Made by a program: the position numbers and the translations under genes. Of a DNA stretch of 64,000 nucleotides, positions 43,109 through 52,221 are shown piece after piece (within the stretch, counting starts at the first letter, position 1; every line of letters starts with the position of its first letter). The DNA comes from an uncultured Gammaproteobacteria bacterium (lineage in GTDB: Bacteria; Pseudomonadota; Gammaproteobacteria; Arenicellales; JAANXG01). Under the pieces are notes generated by a model. It did no database searches. It worked only from the letters and a program-made list of their open reading frames with translations, and was not told the origin of the DNA. The DNA lies in contig CAMYJT010000008.1 of the NCBI GenBank assembly GCA_947258785.1, positions 62,001-126,000 of the forward strand, written 5' to 3'.

Positions 43109-44742
43109 TGCTCCCTCCCAGGTCGAGGTTTGACCAATTTGACGGAATACCGGAGCGCCTCCAACCGCGTTGGATAACGCTCCATCTCGCGGATCAAGCC
43201 CAGCAGTCCCAAGCGGGCAAAAACCCGAGCAACTGGGGCGGTCAAGCCCACCAGGATGCAGGTGTGCTGCCGTGCCCTGGCGCCCAATATAACTGTCTCC
43301 AGGGCCATCGTCGCGCTGGAATCGACACTGGGCACGTCCGTGAGGTCAAGGATGATGACGTCATAATCTAGGAAAGCGGACAGACGGCGTTGCAGACGAC
43401 TGGCTGCCCCGAAACTGATCGGACCGGCAAAACGAATCAGCATCACTTTGCCGATCGCCTGCTCCATGGCCGCGGCTTCCTCCGCACTGAGCGACGTCTC
43501 CCCGGTCGGATTGCCGATCGTTTTTACGGACTCGAGCTGAAGATCGGCCATGCGTTTGACAAACAGTGCGCTGGCCAGTACGAAACCAACGGCCACGGCA
43601 AAGATCAAATTGAAGACGATTGTTAGCGCCATTACCGTGAACATCATGATTACACCCGATCGGGGGGCGGTTTTGACGCGCTTCAGGTATCGCCAATCGA
43701 TGATATTCACGGCAATCACGACCAAAATACCCGCCAGTACAGCGGCCGGAATAGTCGCCACCCAAAGACCGAGCAACGGTACGGTGGCGAGCAAGACCAG
43801 GGAACAGGTCACCCCGGACCAGGCGGTTCGCCCGCCGGCGCGTATATTGGTCATCGTGCGAACGCTGGTTCCAGCACCGGGGATGGCGCCAAGCACTCCG
43901 GCAACCAGGTTGCCGACACCTTGTCCCAACAGTTCATGTTCGGAGTTGTGATTCTTGTTGATCGCTGTCTCCACCGTCATCGAAGCAAGCAGGCTGTCAA
44001 TGGAACCCAACAGCGCGATGCTTATGCCAAAGAAAAGCATGCTTTCCAAAGAGTCGTAGTCGAATACCGGATACCGAAGCTCCGGCAGCATCGAATAAAT
44101 GCCTGCGAGTCTGGGCACATCTTCAAAGAAAATCTCGGCCACTAGAGTCCCAACGGCCAGCGCCAGCAGATACGGAGGCACAAGAACGCGAAAGCGCGTC
44201 GGTACCAGCACACTGACGCCTATGGCGAGCACGGCGAGCAGCAGGGAGTCCACGTTGACCGCCGCCAATTGCGCCGGCAATCGTTGGATTTCATGTATGG
44301 GATGCATCTCGAGGGGAAACCCGAGTATCGGCGCCAGTTGCATGATTATGATGACGGTGCCGATACCGGTGGCCCATCCCGAAATCACGGGATAGGGCAT
44401 CAGGTGAATATAACGCCCCAGGCGGAAGGCCCCGAACAATATCTGAAAAACACCCGCGATCATCACGACCGTGAACACCTTTGCCGGGTCACCGTTGAAG
44501 GTGATGAACACGGTTACCATGACGAGGGCCGTGGGACCGGTCGGCCCCGAAATCTGTCCTGGGGTGCCACCGAACAACGCACTGAACAAACCGACACAGA
44601 CGGCACCATAAACGCCGGCGATCGGCCCGGCTCCCGACAGCACGCCAAACGCCAGCGCCACCGGCAGGGAGAGCACCGCGGCGTTGACACCGCCGCGAAC
44701 GTCAGCCCGCAAATTGCCCGATCGAAACGACTTTGCGATCAT
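43105..44742 (-). CDS. SulP-family anion transporter with STAS domain
   Basis: A 545-residue protein with about 11-12 membrane helices and the SulP signature region (LSLPVALAFGVLSGAGPIAGVYGA, FGGTPGQISGPTGPTALVMV), and a C-terminal STAS domain (about 425-545; LDYDVIILDLTDVPSVDSSATMALETVI). SulP proteins carry sulfate, bicarbonate or other anions; the N-terminal segment also fits BicA-like bicarbonate carriers, so the substrate is open. In a sulfur oxidiser both would make sense. Its stop codon lies in a dispersed repeat end, which may have altered the last residues. Confidence 0.9.
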   Translation of the reverse strand: MIAKSFRSGNLRADVRGGVNAAVLSLPVALAFGVLSGAGPIAGVYGAVCVGLFSALFGGTPGQISGPTGPTALVMVTVFITFNGDPAKVFTVVMIAGVFQILFGAFRLGRYIHLMPYPVISGWATGIGTVIIIMQLAPILGFPLEMHPIHEIQRLPAQLAAVNVDSLLLAVLAIGVSVLVPTRFRVLVPPYLLALAVGTLVAEIFFEDVPRLAGIYSMLPELRYPVFDYDSLESMLFFGISIALLGSIDSLLASMTVETAINKNHNSEHELLGQGVGNLVAGVLGAIPGAGTSVRTMTNIRAGGRTAWSGVTCSLVLLATVPLLGLWVATIPAAVLAGILVVIAVNIIDWRYLKRVKTAPRSGVIMMFTVMALTIVFNLIFAVAVGFVLASALFVKRMADLQLESVKTIGNPTGETSLSAEEAAAMEQAIGKVMLIRFAGPISFGAASRLQRRLSAFLDYDVIILDLTDVPSVDSSATMALETVILGARARQHTCILVGLTAPVARVFARLGLLGLIREMERYPTRLEALRYSVKLVKPRPGREH

Positions 44743-45111
44743 CGATGTGCCTCAACTTCCGCCGGCTTGCCTAACATCGGTACGACCGATAGCTTAATGG
44801 GGCCCATTACCGCTGTCACGGGTTAGAGATTGGGCACCGAGGGTTGCGCAACGGACGGTTGGGACCGGCCTAACCGTGCACCTGAGCACTGGCCGCGCCG
44901 TGGCGGTCCCTTCACGTCCTTGCTAAATAGGCTGTGCTGGACGTATTCTCTACACGTTCACAACCTAACGCGCCGGCCGGCTGCAACGGCACTTTAGCAG
45001 CGCGCCGCACCGTGAATTGCCGGGTCTGGTACCCTGAACGGTGTGTGTGAAGTTGGACAGGGCTCGCAGCACCGTACGGACAATGCTCATCTACCAATAA
45101 GGGGGTTATAC
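44743..45111. other. Divergent intergenic region, nothing secure
   Basis: 369 bases upstream of SulP and the cytochrome c'-like gene. It must hold both promoters. I see no strong hexamer pair, hairpin or repeat; the only clear element is the AAGGGGG ribosome binding site before 45112. Confidence 0.4.
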
Positions 45112-45861
45112 ATGAAGGCCCATTGTACGAAATTGCTGCCGGTCCTGGTCATCGCACTGGGCATACCGCTCACAGGTACCGCCGACCTGCGACCGCTGTC
45201 GCGGGCGATGCTCGGCAACCTCCAGGCGACCAACTCGATCGGCGAATCCCTGGCGGTGGGAGATTACGGGGCCGTCGCAGCTGCGGCCGAAGACCTCAGG
45301 AACCGCGCCCGCAAGATCCGGGGCTGGAAAGTCGACGATCTCGGCTTCAATCCCGCCGGTAAGGCCGAATTCGATGCATATCTAAAACTGCAGGAAGAGA
45401 TTTCCGACAAGATTATGCGCTCGGCCCGCCGCGAGGATAGCCGATCGATCGTCGATGGACTCGGCGAGTTGATGACTAAGGCCTGCTTGTCCTGCCACAA
45501 AAACTTCCGGGATCGGCAGGGCATGTTGAAGTCCTCAACGCTGTTCATGACCAGCTTTGTCAGTTCGTGGCGGGAAATGAACCGGGGCCTGCTATTGAAC
45601 GACTACTCTCTGGTTGCGCGGGGGGCCCGTTCGCTCGGCTCGATGGGCCGGGTGATGTCGTGGGACCCGATCATCGAGAGCTCGTTCGGGCTATCGAAGG
45701 CGGCGAACCGAGAAAAATTTCGCAAATACCTGCACAAACTCATCGGCCACGCCGACAAGGTCGAAGAGGCGGCAACCCGGGGAGAATCCCAACTCATACA
45801 ACAATCAATTACCGCCATGTGGAACGACGGATGCATCGCCTGTCATGGCGAGTTCCGATAA
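45112..45861 (+). CDS. Duplicated cytochrome c'-like diheme protein
   Basis: A 249-residue exported protein (signal LLPVLVIALGIPLTGTAD) built of two four-helix cytochrome c' halves, each ending with a heme site: TKACLSCHKNFR near residue 124 and NDGCIACHGEFR at the very end. Cytochromes c' have CxxCH near the C-terminus of about 125-130 residues; here two units are fused in one chain. Class II cytochromes c' bind NO or CO, so gas handling is possible. Start is the ATG at 45112, with AAGGGGG 7 bases before it. Confidence 0.85.
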   Translation: MKAHCTKLLPVLVIALGIPLTGTADLRPLSRAMLGNLQATNSIGESLAVGDYGAVAAAAEDLRNRARKIRGWKVDDLGFNPAGKAEFDAYLKLQEEISDKIMRSARREDSRSIVDGLGELMTKACLSCHKNFRDRQGMLKSSTLFMTSFVSSWREMNRGLLLNDYSLVARGARSLGSMGRVMSWDPIIESSFGLSKAANREKFRKYLHKLIGHADKVEEAATRGESQLIQQSITAMWNDGCIACHGEFR

Positions 45862-46071
45862 GGCTTGGGCGTGCGTCCACCACAGACCGGAGCCAAGTTC
45901 GCACGCCTGCGACACCGGCTTTAAGCGGTGTTGCCGGGTGAATCCCGAGCACAAGCTGGGTTGGGCGGAGCCTTCGGGTTTGACGGGCCGATCCGCTTCG
46001 CATTGACCGTGGCGCGATGATCGACAGGCTGTCTTCGCAATGAGCACAACCGTCAGCATTGGAGTATCGAG

Positions 46072-46698
46072 ATGAGCGACGCCTTGAACTATCTCGTCAA
46101 AGCGCGCCCGGATGCCATCAAACCGTACTTTACCTTCTTGAAGGAAGCCGGTAGGCATCTGGACGACAAGACCCGCAATCTGATTTCGGTCATTACCAAG
46201 GTTCATGCGCAAACCGAACAAGGATTCAGGCAGTACCTCACGAGGGCACTGCGTGAAGGCGCAACCGCGCACGAGATACTCGACGCCCTGCTGATGGCCT
46301 TTCCCGCCCTCGGTCTGGCCAAGATTGTCTGGGCCGTCGACATCATCCTGGACATGGACATTCCCGAGTTTCACCCCGAGAACCTGGACGCGAAACCCAT
46401 GTGGCACGACGCCGCAGCGACCCACAAAATCTTGGATCAGGCCGTCACCTACAAACACTGCGACGGTCGCAGCCTGTTCATTTACCGCGATGGTGACAAC
46501 TTCAAGGTCTACGACAGCCGCTGCCCGCACCAGGTCACCAACATTCCCCATCTGGCTCTGGAGGGACTCACACTGACCTGTCCCAAACATGACTGGAGTT
46601 TTGACGTGTCTTCCGGAGCCTGCATTGATAAAGGCAATCGACCGTTGAACCGGTTCGACTGGAAGGTCGAGGGCGACAGACTGCTGGTCCATTGGTGA
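46072..46698 (+). CDS. AhpD/CMD-domain – Rieske [2Fe-2S] fusion protein
   Basis: A 208-residue soluble protein. Residues 1-100 resemble a carboxymuconolactone decarboxylase/AhpD domain (KTRNLISVITKVHAQTEQGFRQYLTRALREGATAHEILDAL), but without the redox CxxC that the 20252 protein has. Residues 115-208 are a small Rieske domain, RCPHQVTNIP (Cys-x-His) and LTCPKHDWSFDVSSGACIDKGNRPL (Cys-x2-His), the ligand set of a 2Fe-2S cluster. Fusion of these two domains is unusual to me. GAG site upstream. It could be an electron-carrying oxidoreductase. Confidence 0.8.
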   Translation: MSDALNYLVKARPDAIKPYFTFLKEAGRHLDDKTRNLISVITKVHAQTEQGFRQYLTRALREGATAHEILDALLMAFPALGLAKIVWAVDIILDMDIPEFHPENLDAKPMWHDAAATHKILDQAVTYKHCDGRSLFIYRDGDNFKVYDSRCPHQVTNIPHLALEGLTLTCPKHDWSFDVSSGACIDKGNRPLNRFDWKVEGDRLLVHW

Positions 46699-46842
46699 GA
46701 CGGCCGCGCGCCCATCCACCGCCACGCGCAGTGCAGCACGGCACACCGGATAACCGGTACCCATCCCATACCTCGAACTGGCGGCAGACAGGATTGCTCT
46801 GCGGTCCAGCCGAACGGTCAATAATCTACGATCATGGCGAGC

Positions 46843-48276
46843 TCACGGCTCCACTGTGAGGACGCGTATCATATCCGTGCTCCCAGCCTGATGAGAACTG
46901 CCTGCGGTGGCGATCATGACGTCACCGGAACGCACATAACCCAACTGTTTGGCTTGGTCCTTGGTATACTCCAATTTATCCTCGTCCGCACCCTCGCCCG
47001 CATAATATATCGCCCTGATGCCCCAATTCATGGCCAGGCGACGGACCACCTGCTGCGATGAGGTGACCGCCAGAATCGGGCAGTCCGGACGATATTTGGA
47101 AATCAGACGGGATGTAAAACCGGTTTCGGTAAGGGCGATGATGGCCGCCGCTTTGAGATGGTGAGCCATGGTGATCGACGCCTGTGCAACCGCTTCAGTG
47201 ACGACATTGGAGGGATGCGGCAGGATCTGCTGCAGGTGTCCGTACTCCCGCAGGCCTGACTCCGCCTCGAAGGCGAGCGTCACCATGGTGCGCACAGCTT
47301 CTACGGGAAACGCACCGGCGGCGGTCTCTCCGGAAAGCATCACCGCGGAGCTCCCATCCAGAATCGCGTTTGCGACATCGCTGACCTCGGCGCGAGTCGG
47401 TCGAGGATTTCGCTCCATCGAATCGAGCATTTGGGTGGCGGTAATAACCGGTTTGCCATTCATAACCGTCGTCCGGATGATCTTTTTCTGAATGGTTGGA
47501 CCTTGCGCCAGCTGCAGCTCGACTCCGAGATCGCCTCGCGCAACCATCGTACCGTCTGCCGCAGCTATGATGCTCTCAAGATTGTCCACACCGCTGCGGC
47601 TCTCGATTTTAGCGATAATCGATATGTCCGCTTTCAGCGCCCGCAGTTGACCGCGAATGCGTTCAATATCACCCGCATTGCGGATAAACGAGGCGGCGAC
47701 ATACTCGACGTCCCCGGCAGCGGCGAACTCGAGATCTCCGGTATCGTTGACAACCAGGGCATCAAAGGCGCCGGGGTTATCTGGGAGATTCACCCCCTTG
47801 TTGTTGCGCAGAATTCCGCCACAGTCGATGCGGCATTGCACGGTGCCGTCGGCAATACCCGTCACTACCAGATCAATGAGGCCGTCGTCCATCAACACCC
47901 GGTCGTGCATCCGAACGTGCTCATGCAGCGCCGGATGCGAAATTGACACCCCCTCGGCGGTACCCACACGGCTGTCGCTGTACAGTACAAACCGCTCCCC
48001 GGGTGTGAGTTCTACTGCACCACCTTCCACTGGTCCCGTACGAACCTCGCGGCCGCGAGTGTCCACCATCACCGCAATATTGGCCTGCATGGCCTCGGCC
48101 GCCTGCCGAATCCTCTCCAAGCGCTCGCTGTGCGCGTCCAGGCTGCCATGCGAAAGGTTGAGACGCGCGACGTTCATGCCTGCAGCAATCATTTCCCGCA
48201 AGGTGATCTCGCTGTCGCAGGCGGGGCCTATGGTGGCCACTACTTTGGTCCTGCGGACCCGTTGTCCGGTATCCAA
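46843..48276 (-). CDS. pyk: Pyruvate kinase
   Basis: A 477-residue pyruvate kinase: TKVVATIGPACDSE, NVARLNLSHG, VDTRGREVRTG, the catalytic region IIAKIESRSGVDNLE, MVARGDLGVEL, and the 3' part with VMLSGETAAGAFPVEAV. It makes pyruvate and ATP from phosphoenolpyruvate and ADP in glycolysis. It ends before a short intergenic region; its start is 30 bases from the repeat element at 48307. Confidence 0.96.
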   Translation of the reverse strand: MDTGQRVRRTKVVATIGPACDSEITLREMIAAGMNVARLNLSHGSLDAHSERLERIRQAAEAMQANIAVMVDTRGREVRTGPVEGGAVELTPGERFVLYSDSRVGTAEGVSISHPALHEHVRMHDRVLMDDGLIDLVVTGIADGTVQCRIDCGGILRNNKGVNLPDNPGAFDALVVNDTGDLEFAAAGDVEYVAASFIRNAGDIERIRGQLRALKADISIIAKIESRSGVDNLESIIAAADGTMVARGDLGVELQLAQGPTIQKKIIRTTVMNGKPVITATQMLDSMERNPRPTRAEVSDVANAILDGSSAVMLSGETAAGAFPVEAVRTMVTLAFEAESGLREYGHLQQILPHPSNVVTEAVAQASITMAHHLKAAAIIALTETGFTSRLISKYRPDCPILAVTSSQQVVRRLAMNWGIRAIYYAGEGADEDKLEYTKDQAKQLGYVRSGDVMIATAGSSHQAGSTDMIRVLTVEP

Positions 48277-48306
48277 TATGGCAATCTCTTTTGGCTGTGA
48301 AATGGA

Positions 48307-48584
48307 CTAACCCGTATATTGCACCAAGGCGTCCCGCCCATATTTAAAGCACACAGTCGGGAATACCCAAAGCGCTTGGTTCCCGCAATGACAACATTCG
48401 ACTTGCCAGGTTGCTCGGCAACAAATGAGGGCGGGGCTATCCCGGCGCTGGCTCGGTCTCGAACGCCTGGACTCGCACTTCACTCAAGCCATAACTACGG
48501 CTATGCATTGCGCTCCAGCGCGGCGGCCTGTGCGCCCCATCCCTTCGCCATCATCCAGCATCCTTGGTGCGATATACGGACTAG
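48307..48584. mobile_element. Complete TIR-bounded repeat element, 278 bp (MITE-like)
   Basis: Left end 48307-48329 begins CTAACCCGTATATTGCACCA and right end 48562-48584 ends GGTGCGATATACGGACTAG; as inverted repeats they match at 20 of 23 positions. The interior shares no core with the 37006 copy and encodes nothing convincing. It lies between pyruvate kinase and the transporter gene. Confidence 0.75.
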
Positions 48585-48730
48585 TATACCGGCACCGACT
48601 GTCGACACGCAGGAAATTCTTGCTTACCCGCCGTCACGATGCTCACCAAGTTCGAGCACCCGCCGCGAGACCGGAAGACCGCTAACAGGGAATCGCCACC
48701 GCGCCGATCATGGCCCGAGAGGCTCCTCGA

Positions 48731-50011
48731 TTAGAGCGGTTGTCCGACGACGTCAGGCTCAGTAACCGCAGTACCGTACTCAGCGGCCAATTGCCTCAAC
48801 ACCAAAATCCATGCACCGCAGATCAACACGGTGATCCATGCCAGCTGAGCAACGTCCAAGCTGAACGGCAGCCACTGCGTAGACAAAAGTATCAAAGCGG
48901 AGCCTACAATCTTGAACAGCCGGTACCCCAACATATCTATCCACGCCTTGGCCTGATACGTGCGTGCCGGATCGACGGGTATATAGAGCAACTCCTTGGA
49001 GGCACGATTAATGGAATACGATAGGCCGCGGTCACTGATTTTTACCACCGAGGCCATCCACAAGGTCGGCATCGCCATAAAACCAACGGAACAGATCACC
49101 AGCAACAAGGGTTGCATCAACATGCCGGCGATAACCCCCAGATAACGATGGATCAACGGCGTAATTACAACATTGACGCCGATTGACACCAAACCCAACA
49201 CACTAAAAAAGACCGAAATGAAGGTTGTACGTTCGTCGAGTACCGCGTACGCGGCTTCGACCGTCTTGATAAATTGGTACTCGACCACCGGCTGTGCGAG
49301 TTGTGCGCACAATAAGATCGTCGTGATCAAGACAAGGTAGCGGCTCTGGACCAAGGCACGCCAACCGCCTCCACTCGGCACCAGCGCGCTGCTTTCCGGA
49401 ATCTCCTCATAGAGGCCCATCCTGGCCATCATGACGTTGAGCAAAAGTACCGCCAGCAGAAGCACCGCGCAGGAGAGCAACAAGTCGGCGGTGGCCATGG
49501 GCGTGTACTTCACCAAGGACGCGGCAAGCACGCCGCCGAGCACACCACCCACCAAGCCGCCGGTACTCACGAACCAATAAGCACGTCGGCCTTCGTCCGT
49601 TTTCATTATGGTATTGGTTAGACTCCAGAATTGTTCGACGAGAATCACGCTGAATATGTCCACAAAAATGTAAAAGCCGATTGCCGCGGCAGCGCTCTTC
49701 CAGCCCAGCAAGGCGCGGAACGTCACCAACAGAGCGATGAACAGCAGGCAGGAACCCAGCACCACGTGCAATCGACTGAATCTTTCAACGAGACGATGAT
49801 AAAAGCCGATAAATGACCCGAGGACCAAGGCTGAGGTAATCCAGACATAGGGAAATTGGCCCGCCCCCCAGTGCTCGATCAACAGCGATCGGCTCGCGGA
49901 CTTGACCTGGTAATAAGCCAGAATGATCAACAGAAAGTTGATGAACAGGATCACGGCCCGGCGGCGGAGATCGAGTTGGGATTTGTCTGCCCGCGTATAG
50001 ACAGCTATCAT
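48731..50011 (-). CDS. NTP/NDP exchange-type transporter (Tlc-like)
   Basis: A 426-residue protein with about 12 membrane helices, resembling the non-mitochondrial ATP/ADP translocase (Npt/Tlc) family: LIILAYYQVKSASRSLLIEHWG at the start and a charged stretch near the end, ISDRGLSYSINRASKELLYIPVDP, which is characteristic of this family. Free-living bacteria with such proteins are known, so the substrate may be nucleotides or something else. It is divergent from a serine hydrolase gene, in a locus with an exported dikinase; together these suggest nucleotide exchange with the periplasm, which is inference. Confidence 0.78.
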   Translation of the reverse strand: MIAVYTRADKSQLDLRRRAVILFINFLLIILAYYQVKSASRSLLIEHWGAGQFPYVWITSALVLGSFIGFYHRLVERFSRLHVVLGSCLLFIALLVTFRALLGWKSAAAAIGFYIFVDIFSVILVEQFWSLTNTIMKTDEGRRAYWFVSTGGLVGGVLGGVLAASLVKYTPMATADLLLSCAVLLLAVLLLNVMMARMGLYEEIPESSALVPSGGGWRALVQSRYLVLITTILLCAQLAQPVVEYQFIKTVEAAYAVLDERTTFISVFFSVLGLVSIGVNVVITPLIHRYLGVIAGMLMQPLLLVICSVGFMAMPTLWMASVVKISDRGLSYSINRASKELLYIPVDPARTYQAKAWIDMLGYRLFKIVGSALILLSTQWLPFSLDVAQLAWITVLICGAWILVLRQLAAEYGTAVTEPDVVGQPL

Positions 50012-50060
50012 ATTTAATGACTATCACATAAAGAATAATTAGGGAGCCCGAATCGCGACC

Positions 50061-50954
50061 GTGCGCGCCGCGACAATAATACTTGCGATCCTGCTGACAC
50101 TGCCAACTGCCGCCTTCGTCCGCGCGGGATCCGTCACCGATTTTCCACTGCTGAGAGACCGTGCCGATCCTGTGTTACAGCGCGGGATTGTGCAGTCCCT
50201 GGCTGCGCTGGGCCTGGAATCCGCTGTGGCCGGCAAGAAACTCGCCCTGGCAGTGGCGGACATCACCGATCTGGAACACCCCAGGGTGGCGTCCGTGAAC
50301 GGCGATGAAATGATGTACGCCGCCAGTCTGCCGAAACTAGCCATCCTGCTCGGCGCCCTGGTCCAGGTTGAGCAAGGCAAACTGAGCCTCACCCGGCGCG
50401 TACGCGATTCGCTGACCCGGATGATTCGGAAATCATCGAACGTGGAAGCCACACGCATGCTCAACCGGGTCGGGAAACAAAGACTCATTACCATACTGAT
50501 GTCGGACCGGTACCGACTTTATGACCCAAAAGCCAACGGCGGTCTGTGGGTGGGCAAGGAATACGGCCGCGCTGGCGCCTACCAGCGGGACCCCCTGCAT
50601 CGATTGTCTCATGGCGCCACCGCGCTGCAGACGGCCCGATTCTACTACCTGCTCGAAACACACCGCCTGGTGCGTTCCGATCTGTGCCGGGAGATGAAGA
50701 CCATGCTGAGCAAACCGGCGATTCATCACAAATTCGTCAAGGGATTGGCGCGCTATCCCGACGTTCGGCTATACCGTAAGTCCGGATCGTGGCGGCACTG
50801 GCACGCCGACAGCGCCATTGTAGAAAGCGGCCGGCACAAATACATTGCGGTAGCGCTGGCCGAACACCCCGATGCCTCACAGTGGCTGGTGGACATCATC
50901 CAAGCGATCCACAAACTCATCGTACCCACGGCCGTCGCCCACAACGTCCACTGA
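50061..50954 (+). CDS. Exported SxxK serine hydrolase (class A beta-lactamase fold)
   Basis: A 297-residue protein with a signal peptide (IILAILLTLPTAAFVRAG) and the active motifs of the beta-lactamase/D,D-peptidase fold: SLPK (SxxK, Ser near residue 88), and KSG near residue 239. The usual SDN-type motif is replaced by the RKSSNVEATR region (SSN). This fold covers class A beta-lactamases and D-Ala carboxypeptidases. Low sequence similarity to true beta-lactamases makes me doubt resistance. Start is a GTG. It lies opposite a second SxxK protein at 50965. Confidence 0.82.
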   Translation: MRAATIILAILLTLPTAAFVRAGSVTDFPLLRDRADPVLQRGIVQSLAALGLESAVAGKKLALAVADITDLEHPRVASVNGDEMMYAASLPKLAILLGALVQVEQGKLSLTRRVRDSLTRMIRKSSNVEATRMLNRVGKQRLITILMSDRYRLYDPKANGGLWVGKEYGRAGAYQRDPLHRLSHGATALQTARFYYLLETHRLVRSDLCREMKTMLSKPAIHHKFVKGLARYPDVRLYRKSGSWRHWHADSAIVESGRHKYIAVALAEHPDASQWLVDIIQAIHKLIVPTAVAHNVH

Positions 50955-50964
50955 GCAATGCGGA

Positions 50965-52221
50965 TTAATGGTGCGCCGCCTCGATCAAGCGATGGATGCC
51001 GGTCGCCAGCGTCTGATGATCCACTGCTGAATTCTTGCGCAATACGTTTGACGTCAATGTCACGAAATAATACAGACGCCGGTCGCCGGCGGGCGCCTCC
51101 ACAATGGCGACGGAATTCATCAGATTGCGCTTGTTGCCGTGAAACTTCCGGCATATGAAGCCCGGTTCCGGTTGGCACTGATACAGTGAACCCGACTTGA
51201 AGTAAACCGCGGCATTGTACAGCGCCGGTGATGAGGCATAGCGGATTCTCCGTTCGGTGACGTACAGCAGGCGTTTCAACTCGCGGCTCGAAAACTCGTC
51301 GACGATCCTGCCCTGTTCGAGCCGCAATAAGTACCTCATCAGCTCACGGGTGGTGGCGTAACTGCTGGTTCCCGGCACCTTGCGCTTGCCGCCGGCGGTG
51401 AAAAAGCTGCCCTGCCTGAACCGTTTCAAATCGACGCCGTTGCGCGCGAGCGCTGTGTGCAGCGTCGTCGCCAGAAGCTGGGCGAGTTCCGCCCTCGGCG
51501 TATGCATGAAGAAATCCCTCGATGCCTCGTCGGCAACCGGGTATTGGCGCCCGAACCGCACCAGCAGCATGGTCTGTTTGATGACGGTGCTGGCGGCCGC
51601 ATTCGAACTCGGTGAAAAGGACCAATCCAAAAACTCCCACAACGACGCCTGATCACCGAGACGGATGGGCCGACGCGTCATGCGCCGAGCCTGTGGGCTC
51701 CAGAACCTGACCTCGTGGCTGTCGTGGACGATGAACTCGTCGGCTGTCACCCAAGTCTTGCCCAGCACCTCGCGACGCGCCTCCAGATCTTCAGGATACG
51801 CATCGGCCAAGGCCTGGAACACCGCCGTGCCGACAACAATCTTCCCCACGCTGCCAGGGTTCTGGAGTACATCTGCATTATGCTCCGCGTAGCGCGGGCG
51901 CTGAATGTCCGACAGATCCAATACGGCGATGCTGTAGCGGTCCTGGTCGCCGTCGAGAAGTCCTGTGATCTGTTTCGTAAACGCCGGATCCACCGGCGGC
52001 AGCAGCAGGTCACGGTGCTCCAATAACCGCAGATCGACCTGCTCCAGCGTCAACAACTCACCGGCGAGGCGCTTCTGCCCGGCAATCACCCCCGCCTGAG
52101 CCAGGCGCGCCTCCTCCAGACGCCGGATGCCGGTCAATCCACTATCGTAGATTGGGTAGGCGTACACCGTTACCACCCACACCAAGCAGGCCAATGCCGC
52201 TAAGCCTCTCAACCCGGCCAC
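50965..52221 (-). CDS. Exported SxxK serine hydrolase, second copy type
   Basis: A 418-residue protein with an N-terminal membrane or signal segment (LAALACLVWVVTVYAYP), and SVGK (SxxK, Ser near residue 121), SSN in FSPSSNAAAS near residue 208 and KSG near residue 342. This is the same fold as the gene at 50061, yet longer by about 120 residues and only distantly related. Its start overlaps the end of the dikinase gene by 13 bases, so the two are cotranscribed and coupled. Confidence 0.8.
   Translation of the reverse strand: MAGLRGLAALACLVWVVTVYAYPIYDSGLTGIRRLEEARLAQAGVIAGQKRLAGELLTLEQVDLRLLEHRDLLLPPVDPAFTKQITGLLDGDQDRYSIAVLDLSDIQRPRYAEHNADVLQNPGSVGKIVVGTAVFQALADAYPEDLEARREVLGKTWVTADEFIVHDSHEVRFWSPQARRMTRRPIRLGDQASLWEFLDWSFSPSSNAAASTVIKQTMLLVRFGRQYPVADEASRDFFMHTPRAELAQLLATTLHTALARNGVDLKRFRQGSFFTAGGKRKVPGTSSYATTRELMRYLLRLEQGRIVDEFSSRELKRLLYVTERRIRYASSPALYNAAVYFKSGSLYQCQPEPGFICRKFHGNKRNLMNSVAIVEAPAGDRRLYYFVTLTSNVLRKNSAVDHQTLATGIHRLIEAAHH

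Noticed and set aside
50061..50954. Beta-lactamase (antibiotic resistance gene)
   Set aside because: SxxK and KSG are present, but the sequence is far from known beta-lactamases and is paired with another SxxK protein in a non-resistance locus.
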